41,981 bases of DNA from Gemmatimonadota bacterium (GTDB lineage Bacteria; Gemmatimonadota; Gemmatimonadetes; Palauibacterales; Palauibacteraceae). The stretch lies in NCBI GenBank assembly GCA_029861425.1, contig JAOTZH010000010.1, positions 1 to 41,981 of the forward strand, given 5' to 3'. Numbering within the stretch: the stretch's first letter is position 1; each line of letters begins with the position of its first letter. Of the stretch, positions 1 to 8,033 are shown in pieces. The position numbers and the translations under genes are program-made. Under the pieces are notes generated by a model, which was not told the DNA's origin, ran no database searches, and worked only from the letters and a program-made list of their open reading frames with translations.

Positions 1-1158
1 CGGCATCACGAGCAGGTCGACGGGTCTGCGCCTGTAGGCCGAGTTCGAGTTGTAGACGATGCTCGCGAACACCTCGTAGTCGTTCGGGGTCCCATCCGGT
101 CCGAGACGGATCACCGAGATGCGATCGCCGGAGACCTGCGAGCGACTCGTGGTCGGGGTCGTCGGCTCGGTGCCATGCTCCGCCACGAAGATCGCGCCCT
201 GGTACTCGGGCGGGAACATGTCCCCGGTGTAGAACCGCATCCCGAGCGGCGCCGTGTGGCCCTCGAACTCGTACACCGGGGGCACGAGTCCCCCGGGAGC
301 GCTGGCGCCGATCAGCGGGTCGGGAAGCCGGCCGTGAACATACGGGAACCCGAAGTCCTGCCCCGGTCCCGTGGCGCGGTTCACCTCGTCCGGGGGGATG
401 TCGTAGAAGCGCGGATCGCTGAACGGCCAGGAGGCCCCGTTGTCGGTGAAGTAGAGATCCCCGGTGCTCGGGTGAAAGTCCATCCCCAGCGAGTTTCGGA
501 CGCCGGTCGCGAATACCTCGACATTCGATCCGTCGGGGTCCATGCGGACGATGGTCGAGTAGCGCCAGTCGTCGTTCAGGTCGTTGGCCGTGTGCGCCCC
601 GACGAGGAAGGACCACCGGGTGCCGACCGGTACGTAGAGTCGATCATCGGGTCCGTACCGCAGGTAGCGCCAGAAATGGCCCACGTCAGTGGCCTCGGCG
701 GTTTCCGCGCGCGTCGGCAGGCCGTCGAACAGGAGGTGTGGCTGCGGATTGTCGAGGGTCGAGTCGATGTCGTCGATCCGCCAGACCTGGTGCTCGTTGC
801 TCACGAACAGCGAACCGTCGTGATAATCGACCCCGTTCGGCGTCCCCCACCCGTTCCGGATCTCCCTGATCTCGTCGACCCGGTAGTCCCCCTCCCGGTC
901 GATCAGCGCATACACGGGACTCGTGAGACCGGCGGTGAAGAAATACGTCCCGACGTAGACCGTGCCGTCGTCGCCGAGCGCCAGAGACCGGGGACGGGTC
1001 ACATCGCGGGCGAACTCCTCGATCCTGAACCCGTCGGGGAGGTTGAAGTCCGCTTCGAGTCCTGTGGGGGGGCCGTTCCCCGGGCCGGACGGCAGCCCGG
1101 TCTCCGCGCACGCCAGGGCGGCCGGCAGACAGGTGACGGCGGCAAGCTTCCGGAACAT
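1..1158 (-). CDS. PQQ-dependent sugar dehydrogenase-like (glucose/sorbosone dehydrogenase family) secreted protein, C-terminus cut by window edge
   Basis: The ORF track missed this gene because it runs off the left edge: 386 codons are visible without a stop. The N-terminus MFRKLAAVTCLPAALACAE is a short signal peptide with a possible, slightly atypical lipobox before Cys17. The mature part reads as a six-bladed beta-propeller of the soluble glucose/sorbosone dehydrogenase family: an opening LPDGFRIEEFARDVTRPRSL, repeated G-D-G-T/L-Y-V blade strands, VRNSLGMDFHP and a GYDFGFPY-like segment (QDFGFPYVHG). Such proteins oxidise sugars with PQQ in the periplasm, but many members have unknown substrates. 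The ATG at 1158 is preceded by GGAGGG seven bases away, which supports this start. It lies 80 bases downstream of asnS in the same direction. Family is fairly sure; substrate is unknown. Confidence 0.85.
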   Translation of the reverse strand, partial: MFRKLAAVTCLPAALACAETGLPSGPGNGPPTGLEADFNLPDGFRIEEFARDVTRPRSLALGDDGTVYVGTYFFTAGLTSPVYALIDREGDYRVDEIREIRNGWGTPNGVDYHDGSLFVSNEHQVWRIDDIDSTLDNPQPHLLFDGLPTRAETAEATDVGHFWRYLRYGPDDRLYVPVGTRWSFLVGAHTANDLNDDWRYSTIVRMDPDGSNVEVFATGVRNSLGMDFHPSTGDLYFTDNGASWPFSDPRFYDIPPDEVNRATGPGQDFGFPYVHGRLPDPLIGASAPGGLVPPVYEFEGHTAPLGMRFYTGDMFPPEYQGAIFVAEHGTEPTTPTTSRSQVSGDRISVIRLGPDGTPNDYEVFASIVYNSNSAYRRRPVDLLVMP

Positions 1159-1238
1159 TGAGGGACCCTCCAGGCTCGGACTCGGCGCTCGTCCTACATA
1201 ACCTCCCACCGGCCCGTCGGGTTTCAGGCCGTGACTCC

Positions 1239-2537
1239 CTACGGGGTGAGGCGCTGCATCATCCGCGGGAACGCGATCGACTCGCGGAGGTGGTCGATCC
1301 CGCACATCCATGTGACGGTCCGCTCGACGCCCAGCCCGAAGCCGCTATGAACGAACGTCCCGTACTTCCGGAGATCGAGGTACCACCCGTAGGACTCCTC
1401 CGGGAGGCCCTCCTCGCGGATTCGTTCGAGCAGACGGTCGTGGTCATCCTCGCGCTGACTCCCGCCGATCACCTCCCCGTACCCCTCGGGCGCGAGCATG
1501 TCGTTGCACTTCACCGTCCTCGGATCCTCCGGGTTCTCCTTCATGTAGAAGGCCTTGGCACCCTTCGGGTAGTCGTAGACGAACAACGGGACGTCCCGTC
1601 CCTCCACCAGCTTCGCTTCATCCGGCGCGCCGAGGTCCGAACCCCACTCGATCTCGGCGCCGTTCGCTTGCAGGAACTCCACGGCTTCCGTGTAGCTCAT
1701 TCGATCGAACGGCGGCTTGATCGCCTCGAGCTTCGAGATATCGCGATCCAGCGCCTCGAGGTCCTCACGCCGGTTGTATAGCACCCGTTTCACGATGTAG
1801 CAGACGAAGCGCTCCTGAAGCGCCATGTTGTCGTCCGAGTCGTTCCACGCGACTTCGGGTTCCACCATCCAGAACTCCGTGAGGTGGCGCCGCGTCTTGG
1901 ATTTCTCGGCCCGGAACGTCGGACCGAAGCAGTAGACCTTCCCCAGCGCTGCCGCCGCGGCTTCGACGTACAGCTGGCCGGTCTGGGCCAGATACGCCGT
2001 CCCGAGATCGAAGTACTCGGTCTCGAACAGCGTCCCGGCCGACTCGCCGATCGCCCCCGTGAGAATGGGTGTGTCGACCAGGGTGAAGCCTTCGTGGTGG
2101 AGGAAATCCTTGATCGCGCGGATCACCTCGTCCCGGACCCGCATAATCGCGATCTGACGCGAGCTGCGAAGCCACAGGTGCCGGTTCTCGAGCAGGAAGT
2201 CCGTGCCGTGCTCTTTCGGTTGGATCGGGAAGTCCTCGGACGCTCCGAGGAGCTGCACGCCCGTTGCCGTGAGCTCGACCCCGGATGGGGCGCGCTCATC
2301 GACCCGAACGACTCCCGTCACCGAGACCGCGGCTTCATGACCGAGGCTGTCGAGCGTTTCCCAAACCTCCTCTTCGATCTCGTTCTTCACGAAGACGCAC
2401 TGGACCTCGCCGGTCCCGTCGCGCAGCACCAGAAACGAGATTTTCCCACTCGACCTGAACCGACGGATCCAGCCTCGGAGGGCCACCGTTTCGCCGGCGA
2501 GTTCCGGCAGATCCTCAATCGACCTGTATTCGATCAT
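1239..2537 (-). CDS. asnS: Asparaginyl-tRNA synthetase
   Basis: Cytosolic class IIb aminoacyl-tRNA synthetase that charges tRNA-Asn with asparagine. At 432 aa it has the usual length. Residues about 15-100 form the N-terminal OB-fold anticodon-binding domain (GWIRRFRSSGKISFLVLRDG). Motif 2 lies near 205-228 (GPTFRAEKSKTRRHLTEFW, followed by MVEPE), the AsnRS rather than AspRS version. Motif 3 is near 399-411 (GFGLGVERTVTW). Its presence suggests direct Asn-tRNA charging. Only 40 bases separate it from the TonB-C-like gene upstream in the same direction. I see no clear Shine-Dalgarno before the ATG at 2537. Confidence 0.97.
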   Translation of the reverse strand: MIEYRSIEDLPELAGETVALRGWIRRFRSSGKISFLVLRDGTGEVQCVFVKNEIEEEVWETLDSLGHEAAVSVTGVVRVDERAPSGVELTATGVQLLGASEDFPIQPKEHGTDFLLENRHLWLRSSRQIAIMRVRDEVIRAIKDFLHHEGFTLVDTPILTGAIGESAGTLFETEYFDLGTAYLAQTGQLYVEAAAAALGKVYCFGPTFRAEKSKTRRHLTEFWMVEPEVAWNDSDDNMALQERFVCYIVKRVLYNRREDLEALDRDISKLEAIKPPFDRMSYTEAVEFLQANGAEIEWGSDLGAPDEAKLVEGRDVPLFVYDYPKGAKAFYMKENPEDPRTVKCNDMLAPEGYGEVIGGSQREDDHDRLLERIREEGLPEESYGWYLDLRKYGTFVHSGFGLGVERTVTWMCGIDHLRESIAFPRMMQRLTP

Positions 2538-2577
2538 TGTCTTCGTCAGTCCGTTATCGTCACGCGCCGCAATGGCG

Positions 2578-3303
2578 CTAGAACTCCAGCTCGAACTGCT
2601 GCGGCACCCAGGTGGTCCGCGGAGCGCCGTTCAGCGTCGCCGGACGATACCGCAGCGCGGGCGCCATTGCCTCCAGGTACGGGACGAGCCAGCTCCAGGT
2701 CCCCTGGTCTTCGCGGAACTCGATCTCGCTCACCCGACCCGTCCAGTCCACGAGCACCCAGAAATCCAGTCTGACGCGCCCGGCAGGTCGCGCCTTCCCC
2801 TCTCTCTGGATCGCCCCGGCCATGACCTGCGCCAGGAGCGCTCCCGCTTCCGCCACGTTGTCCAGCTCGGGGCCGCAGATCTCCGTCCGGTCCGGCCACA
2901 GCTCGGGGCGGGGCGCGCCGAAATCGATCCAGAGCGTCTCCTCCGAAGCGAGCGTCGGCGCATCGATGATCCTCGCCAACACGGCCGAGAACGCGTCCTC
3001 GGCCTCCGCCGGGACAGTCAGCATCCGTCGCTCGATTCCCGCCGGCCCATCGCCCCCCGTCCGAATCGCGATCGACCCGAGCGGTGCCTGACCGGCCTCC
3101 CTCAGTACTCCGGCCAGCTCCTCTTCGAAGGCGATCAGGGAACGCGCCCGCTCGTGCCATGACCCATGATCAGGCCCTCTCTCGATGGCGCATTCCTGTG
3201 CGGCGGCCGGGCCGGCCCACAGTGCTGCCGCGAGCGCACCCGCCGACAGGACGCTTCGGGCGTCTGCCCCTGTTCTGGCTCCGCTGGCGTTCCGGGTTCG
3301 CAT
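2578..3303 (-). CDS. Secreted TonB C-terminal domain-like protein
   Basis: The ORF track extends this frame to 3735, but the upstream part is shadow sequence antisense to nothing and in the wrong frame of the neighbouring lipoprotein gene. The ATG at 3303 gives 241 aa beginning with a basic stretch and a signal peptide ending in AGPAAAQE. The last ~70 residues (GRVRLDFWVLVDWTGRVSEI, then ALRYRPATLNGAPRTTWVPQ) match the pattern of the TonB C-terminal fold, with hydrophobic strands and a final F-x-PA-x-NG-x-P-x-x-WV motif. There is no proline-rich spacer or membrane anchor of a normal TonB, so it is probably a periplasmic or surface protein using only the fold. The middle part is unrecognised. 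It sits 52 bases after the lipoprotein gene and 40 before asnS. Confidence 0.75.
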   Translation of the reverse strand: MRTRNASGARTGADARSVLSAGALAAALWAGPAAAQECAIERGPDHGSWHERARSLIAFEEELAGVLREAGQAPLGSIAIRTGGDGPAGIERRMLTVPAEAEDAFSAVLARIIDAPTLASEETLWIDFGAPRPELWPDRTEICGPELDNVAEAGALLAQVMAGAIQREGKARPAGRVRLDFWVLVDWTGRVSEIEFREDQGTWSWLVPYLEAMAPALRYRPATLNGAPRTTWVPQQFELEF

Positions 3304-3355
3304 CGGACCAGTCTCGCCAACCCGGGCGCGACGGGCAAACCCGCAGCCCCCGTCG

Positions 3356-4969
3356 CTAGGGAAGCCAGGCGAAGTCGACCACCAGTGGCCGGTGGTCCGA
3401 TGCGTCGTCGCTGTCCTCGGCCCGCAACCCGAGGGACGCGAGCGCGGCCGGAACGAGGTCGGAAGTCTCGAACACGAACGCCCGCACGGGCCGCATCGAC
3501 CCGGCGGGGTGCAGCAGATAGTCGAGCTGGCCGGGCGGAAACGGGGTGGTCGGTCCAGCCCATGTCGCGCTGGACGCGCCGTCCAGCTGCAGGGCGTAGA
3601 CCTCGACCAGGTCCCCGTCTGCCCCGGCCAGTCCCTCGCCCATACGGCGAAGGGGAGCCGACGACCCGACGAGATTGAAGTCGCCCCCGACGAGCACAGG
3701 GACCGCACCCGGATCCCCGAGGGCCTCCCTGACACTTCGGTTTATGGCGGCCGACTCCAACGATCGGACCCGGTCCTGCGGCGAATCCGCCGAGTTCCCG
3801 CAGCAGACGAGATCCAGGACGACGGCGAATACCGTTCGTCCCCCGATTTCTACGTGGGCTCCGGTCGCCGGCACGCCCGCCCGCACGACGACCGGGCCGG
3901 GCAGACGGCCCGGCATCGCCCCACCGTCTTCGTCGGCGTAGGGCACGAAGTCGAACGAGGCGGCCGGGGTCACGGAACCGCGGGCCGCGATGATCCCTCG
4001 TTGGCGCCCACCGCTCGTTCCCACATGAATGTCCCAGTTGGCACGGGTCGGGTCTCCCGCGGGCAGGATCGCCTCGACAGCCTCGGCGTCCTGCCCGGAG
4101 GTCACCTCGTCGAGCAAGACCAGATCGGGGTCGAGCGCCGCCAGGACACGTCGGGCCGGATCCGGCTCGTCTGCCAGGCGTCCCGCGACGTTCCAGACGA
4201 TCACCCGCAGTGCGGTTCCCGCATCTCGCTCAAGTCGACCCGCCTCGACGCGCGGCCAGGACACTCGTCCCGCCATCTCGGCCGGTCCGGCCGCAGGCGT
4301 CACCACGTCCGCGCCTCGGCCGAACGGAGACGAGCGAGCCAGTTCCTCGCCGGCCTCGCTCACGCTCACGACGCGCGCGACGAAACCGCCGTCCGCGAAA
4401 TCGCCCATCGAACCGGAGCCCCGAGCGAGGCGAAGCTCGATCGTCGAAGCGGAGTGACGAGGCTCGAACCAGAGGCCCACGTCGTGTGGAACCATCGGGT
4501 CGCGCGGGGCACTTGTGCGGCCCGGGGCGTCGGCCGACGGCCGCCAGGCCGCGACTCCCTGTCGCACCTCACCGTCGTGGGCGAGGTACGACAGGCTGAC
4601 TACCAGATCGACTCCGGCGACGCCGAATGCGTCCTGTCCGGTCGCGGGGTCGGTGTCGGAGTCGAACGCCAGCAGAAGTGGCGACGTCCGGCCCTGTACG
4701 TTCGTCACCGCACGCAGCGTGAGCTGCAGATACACCGCGTGAGCGTCGAGCTCGATCGACACCACGGCGACGTCGGGGGAACCCACGAGCGTCTGCGCGG
4801 GCGCGCCGTCCCAGTCGTCGAATCGGCCGTCGATCACGATTGCCACCGGTTCGGAGGGGACCGGGGAGTCGACCGGCTCTTCTGGGGGCGGCTGCCGGTC
4901 GCCCGCGCAGCCCGCGACCAGCCATGCGGCTAGGAGCATGGAGGAGGCGACGAAGCCGCGGCCACGCAC
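3356..4969 (-). CDS. Lipoprotein with endonuclease/exonuclease/phosphatase domain and N-terminal DOMON/CBM9-like domain
   Basis: About 537 aa, a predicted lipoprotein (lipobox WLVAGC, Cys near residue 21). Residues about 45-220 look like a beta-sandwich of the CBM9/DOMON sort (VIDGRFDDWDGAP opening). From about 240 onward it has the metal-dependent EEP nuclease/phosphatase signature: VIVWNVAG, LVLLDEV, GGDFNLVGS, QLDYLLHP and DASDHRPLVVDF, which supply the Asn, Glu, Asp-x-Asn and Asp-His catalytic residues. Substrate could be nucleic acid, phospholipid or phosphosugar; nothing here decides. I prefer the GTG at 4969, four bases after the recG stop, with AGGTGGGG seven bases ahead and a normal signal-peptide length. 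The ATG at 5008, inside recG, is the alternative and also has a GGAGG in front. Confidence 0.8.
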   Translation of the reverse strand: MRGRGFVASSMLLAAWLVAGCAGDRQPPPEEPVDSPVPSEPVAIVIDGRFDDWDGAPAQTLVGSPDVAVVSIELDAHAVYLQLTLRAVTNVQGRTSPLLLAFDSDTDPATGQDAFGVAGVDLVVSLSYLAHDGEVRQGVAAWRPSADAPGRTSAPRDPMVPHDVGLWFEPRHSASTIELRLARGSGSMGDFADGGFVARVVSVSEAGEELARSSPFGRGADVVTPAAGPAEMAGRVSWPRVEAGRLERDAGTALRVIVWNVAGRLADEPDPARRVLAALDPDLVLLDEVTSGQDAEAVEAILPAGDPTRANWDIHVGTSGGRQRGIIAARGSVTPAASFDFVPYADEDGGAMPGRLPGPVVVRAGVPATGAHVEIGGRTVFAVVLDLVCCGNSADSPQDRVRSLESAAINRSVREALGDPGAVPVLVGGDFNLVGSSAPLRRMGEGLAGADGDLVEVYALQLDGASSATWAGPTTPFPPGQLDYLLHPAGSMRPVRAFVFETSDLVPAALASLGLRAEDSDDASDHRPLVVDFAWLP

Positions 4970-4973
4970 TCCG

Positions 4974-7094
4974 TCACCCCACCTGATAGAGCGCCTCGCG
5001 CCCGGCATAGCGCTCCTCCATTTCGCGCGCCAGCTCCGCGTGCCCGCTGGCCTGGAGCTCGGGATCGTCCGCGACGATCGCGCGCGCCCGACGGCGGGCG
5101 TCCTCGAGCAGCTTGCGGTCCCGCTCGAGATCGGCGAACCGGAGCGTGGCGATGCCCGACTGGTCCTTTCCGAACAGGTCCCCCTGACCCCGGATTCTCA
5201 GATCTTCTTCCGCCAACCGAAACCCATCGTTGGTGGAGGCGAAGGCGGCAAGGCGTTCCGACGGCTCTCTGCCCGACTGGAACGCGACGCAGTAGCTCTG
5301 GTCCGCCCCTCGACCGACCCGTCCTCGAAGCTGATGGAGCTGGGCCAGACCGAACCTCTCCGCGTCCTCGATGAACATCACGGTCGCGTTCGGCACGTCG
5401 ATGCCCACCTCGATCACCGTGGTCGCGACGAGCACGTGGACGTCGCCGGTCAGAAAACGGCGCATCACGTCATCCTTCTCCGCCGCCTTCAGACGCCCAT
5501 GGAGCAGCCCGACCACGAAGTCCGAGAACCGCTTTTCGAGTTGCCCATGCATCGACGTCGCCGCGCGCACCTCGAGCACCTCGGACTCTTCGATCACGGG
5601 GTACACCACGTATGCCTGTCGACCCTCGGACAGCTGTTCCTGCAGAAACTCGAAGGCGGCATCGCGGCTGTCCGGGCCCCGGACTCCGGTCACGATGGGC
5701 TTCCGGCCCGGCGGAAGCTCGTCGATCACGGAGATGTCCAGATCGCCATAGAGCACCAGGGCCAGGCTGCGCGGGATCGGCGTCGCGGACATGACGAGGG
5801 CGTCCGCGTTCCCGCCCATCTCACGGAGCTTGCGACGCTGCTCCACGCCGAACCGGTGTTGCTCGTCGACGATCGCGAGGCCCAACGAGCGGAAGGCCAC
5901 CGTGTCCTGGATCAACGCATGGGTCCCGACGACGATCGCGGCCTCTCCGGACTCGATGCGCTGGAGCGCGTACTGGCGGGCTTTCCCGGTCACGGAACCG
6001 GTGAGGAGTACCGGTTTCGCTCCGACCGGCTCCAGCAGCGTCGTCAGCGTGCGCTCATGCTGCTCGGCGAGCAGCTCCGTCGGGGCCATCAACACGGCCT
6101 GGTGACCCGCCTCCACGGCCTTCAGCATGGCCAGGGCCGCGACCACGGTCTTCCCGCTCCCGACATCGCCCTGGAGAAGGCGGTTCATCGGCGAGGACGA
6201 CGCCATATCCGTCTCGATCTCGGTCCACACCCGCTCCTGCGCGGCGGTCAGCTCGAAGGGGAGAGCGGCGAGGAACGGGGCCGTCAGGTCCGGCGGGGCC
6301 GTAAACGAGATTCCCTCCACGTCCAACCGGAGTCGAGCCCGGGCCCGAGCATGCAGAAGCTGCAGGAAGAACAGCTCTTCGAACGCGAGGCGTCGGCGTG
6401 CCGGCTCGATCGAGTCCAGGCTGTCGGGCCTGTGAAGGGCGAGCAGGGCGTCCGCGAGATCAGGCAGCGAGAGCTCCTCCCGCCACGCCGCAGGCAGCGG
6501 ATCGTCGTCCGAGATTTCGCCGATGAGAGTGTCCAGGTTCTCGTCCACGATCGTCCGCACCTGGCGATGCGTGAGACCTTCGGTGGCCGGATAGACCGGG
6601 AAGACCTGGCCGCCGGAACGATCGAAGTCGCCGTCTTCGGGTCCGGGATGTATCGAGGGAGGCGCGTCCGACTCCGCGGCTCTCGAGAGGACCGTGTGCT
6701 CGCGGGGTTGGATCTGGCGCCCGTGAAAGAACCGAACCGGTCCGGAGACCAGGAGTCGATCGCCCTTCGTGATCGACCGGTCGAGCCAGGGCTGCCCCGG
6801 CCAGGCGCATTCGATCATGCCCGTGTCGTCCTTGAGGACGGCGCGGAACACGCGAAGGCGTCTGCGGGTCGGGATCACTCCCTTCGATACCACGGTGCCT
6901 ATGACGGTGGCGTCGTCCCCGGGGCTCAGACTCGAAATCGGGTCCACGGTCGTCGCATCCTCGTACCGGTGCGGAAGGTGGTACAGGAGGTCACGTCCGG
7001 TGCGGACGTTCATTTGTTCGAAGCGATCGGCGCGCCGTGGGCCGACGCCCTTCAGGTATTGCACCGGGCCGGAGAGCAGCGACCGAGGCGTCAC
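4974..7094 (-). CDS. recG: ATP-dependent DNA helicase RecG
   Basis: Superfamily 2 helicase that remodels stalled forks and Holliday junctions. At 706 aa it is of normal length. The N-terminal part holds an HhH-like GVGPRRADRF segment and the OB-fold wedge domain (about 50-150). Walker A is LLQGDVGSGKT near 307-316, the DEQH box is VDEQHRFGVEQR, motif III is MSATPIPRSLAL, and motifs V/VI are TTVIEVGIDVPNA and LHQLRGRVGRG. The start is a GTG directly abutting the ftsY TAG stop (TAGGTG), with AGAGG nearby, so the two genes are probably translated together. The pairing with ftsY and the dcw cluster looks like operon economy rather than functional linkage. Confidence 0.97.
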   Translation of the reverse strand: MTPRSLLSGPVQYLKGVGPRRADRFEQMNVRTGRDLLYHLPHRYEDATTVDPISSLSPGDDATVIGTVVSKGVIPTRRRLRVFRAVLKDDTGMIECAWPGQPWLDRSITKGDRLLVSGPVRFFHGRQIQPREHTVLSRAAESDAPPSIHPGPEDGDFDRSGGQVFPVYPATEGLTHRQVRTIVDENLDTLIGEISDDDPLPAAWREELSLPDLADALLALHRPDSLDSIEPARRRLAFEELFFLQLLHARARARLRLDVEGISFTAPPDLTAPFLAALPFELTAAQERVWTEIETDMASSSPMNRLLQGDVGSGKTVVAALAMLKAVEAGHQAVLMAPTELLAEQHERTLTTLLEPVGAKPVLLTGSVTGKARQYALQRIESGEAAIVVGTHALIQDTVAFRSLGLAIVDEQHRFGVEQRRKLREMGGNADALVMSATPIPRSLALVLYGDLDISVIDELPPGRKPIVTGVRGPDSRDAAFEFLQEQLSEGRQAYVVYPVIEESEVLEVRAATSMHGQLEKRFSDFVVGLLHGRLKAAEKDDVMRRFLTGDVHVLVATTVIEVGIDVPNATVMFIEDAERFGLAQLHQLRGRVGRGADQSYCVAFQSGREPSERLAAFASTNDGFRLAEEDLRIRGQGDLFGKDQSGIATLRFADLERDRKLLEDARRRARAIVADDPELQASGHAELAREMEERYAGREALYQVG

Positions 7095-8033
7095 CTACGC
7101 CTCTGAGAGGCCCAAGAGCTTGTCGATGTAGTCGTCGGGCGTGAACGGCTCGAGATCGTCGAGTTGTTCGCCCGTGCCCAGAAACCGGACGGGGACGGAC
7201 AACTCCTTCGCGACCGCGACCGCGGTCCCCGCGCGCGCGGTGCTGTCGAACTTCGCGAGTACGAGCCCGCTGAGCTCGAGCTCGGCCCCGAACTGCCGTG
7301 CCTGGTTGAGGACGTTCTGACCCGACGTCGCATCGACGACGAGAAGTCGCTCGTGCGGGGCTCCTTCGACCTGTCGTCCGACCACGCGGTCGATCTTCCC
7401 GAGCTCGCCCATCAGGTCCGTCTGGGTGTGCAGCCGGCCGGCCGTATCGATGAGAACCCAGTCCATGTCGCGGGCGAGCGCCGCCTCCACCGCATCGAAC
7501 GCGACCGCGGCCGGGTCCGCGCCGGGCCGGCCTCCGACGAACTCCACGTCGAGGCGCCCGGCCCATTCGGCAAGCTGTTCCTGCGCCCCCGCGCGAAACG
7601 TGTCGGCCGCCGCGAGCAGCACGGAGTTCCCTTCGCGCTTGAGCCGATGGGCGAGCTTCGCCACGGACGTGGTCTTCCCGACTCCGTTGACGCCGAGCAC
7701 GAGGACGACGGCCAGGCCGTCCGCACGGGCGAGCTCCTCGGGAGCGGCCCCCGGCGGGCTCGCGGCCTCCAGGACCTGCCGGATCTCGGTGGCCAGCAGG
7801 TCCCGCAGATCGGCCGAAGACCGGATCCGGCCCCGCTCGCTGGCGCGCTCGAGCGTCTGGACGAGCTCCATCGACATCTCGACGCCGAAGTCCGCCTCCA
7901 GGAGCACGCGTTCGAGACGCTCAATCGTGTCCTCGTCGATGCCGCCTTCGACGATCGTGTTCACGTCCGCGAGCGCGAAGTCCACGATTCGCCGCCAGAG
8001 CGACCGTTTCCGTTCGGCCTTGAAGTCGCTCAT
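7095..8033 (-). CDS. ftsY: Signal recognition particle receptor FtsY
   Basis: SRP receptor GTPase that docks ribosome-nascent chain complexes at the membrane for co-translational insertion. The ATG at 8033 gives 312 aa, essentially a bare NG domain without the long acidic A domain of E. coli. Motifs: G1 GVNGVGKTTSVAKLAHRL, DTFRAGAQEQL, G3 LIDTAGRLHTQTD, and the closing GTGEQLDDLEPF. The G4/closing loop reads LAKFDSTARAG where TKLDGTAKGG is usual, so the normal Thr, Leu and Gly are replaced although the base-reading Lys and Asp remain. The start overlaps the stop of the vWA-like gene (ATGA). The ORF track version (492 aa) adds an upstream out-of-context extension. Confidence 0.96.
   Translation of the reverse strand: MSDFKAERKRSLWRRIVDFALADVNTIVEGGIDEDTIERLERVLLEADFGVEMSMELVQTLERASERGRIRSSADLRDLLATEIRQVLEAASPPGAAPEELARADGLAVVLVLGVNGVGKTTSVAKLAHRLKREGNSVLLAAADTFRAGAQEQLAEWAGRLDVEFVGGRPGADPAAVAFDAVEAALARDMDWVLIDTAGRLHTQTDLMGELGKIDRVVGRQVEGAPHERLLVVDATSGQNVLNQARQFGAELELSGLVLAKFDSTARAGTAVAVAKELSVPVRFLGTGEQLDDLEPFTPDDYIDKLLGLSEA

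Noticed and set aside
4938-7106. 722-aa plus-strand ORF
   Set aside because: Antisense shadow of recG, which has all helicase motifs on the other strand.
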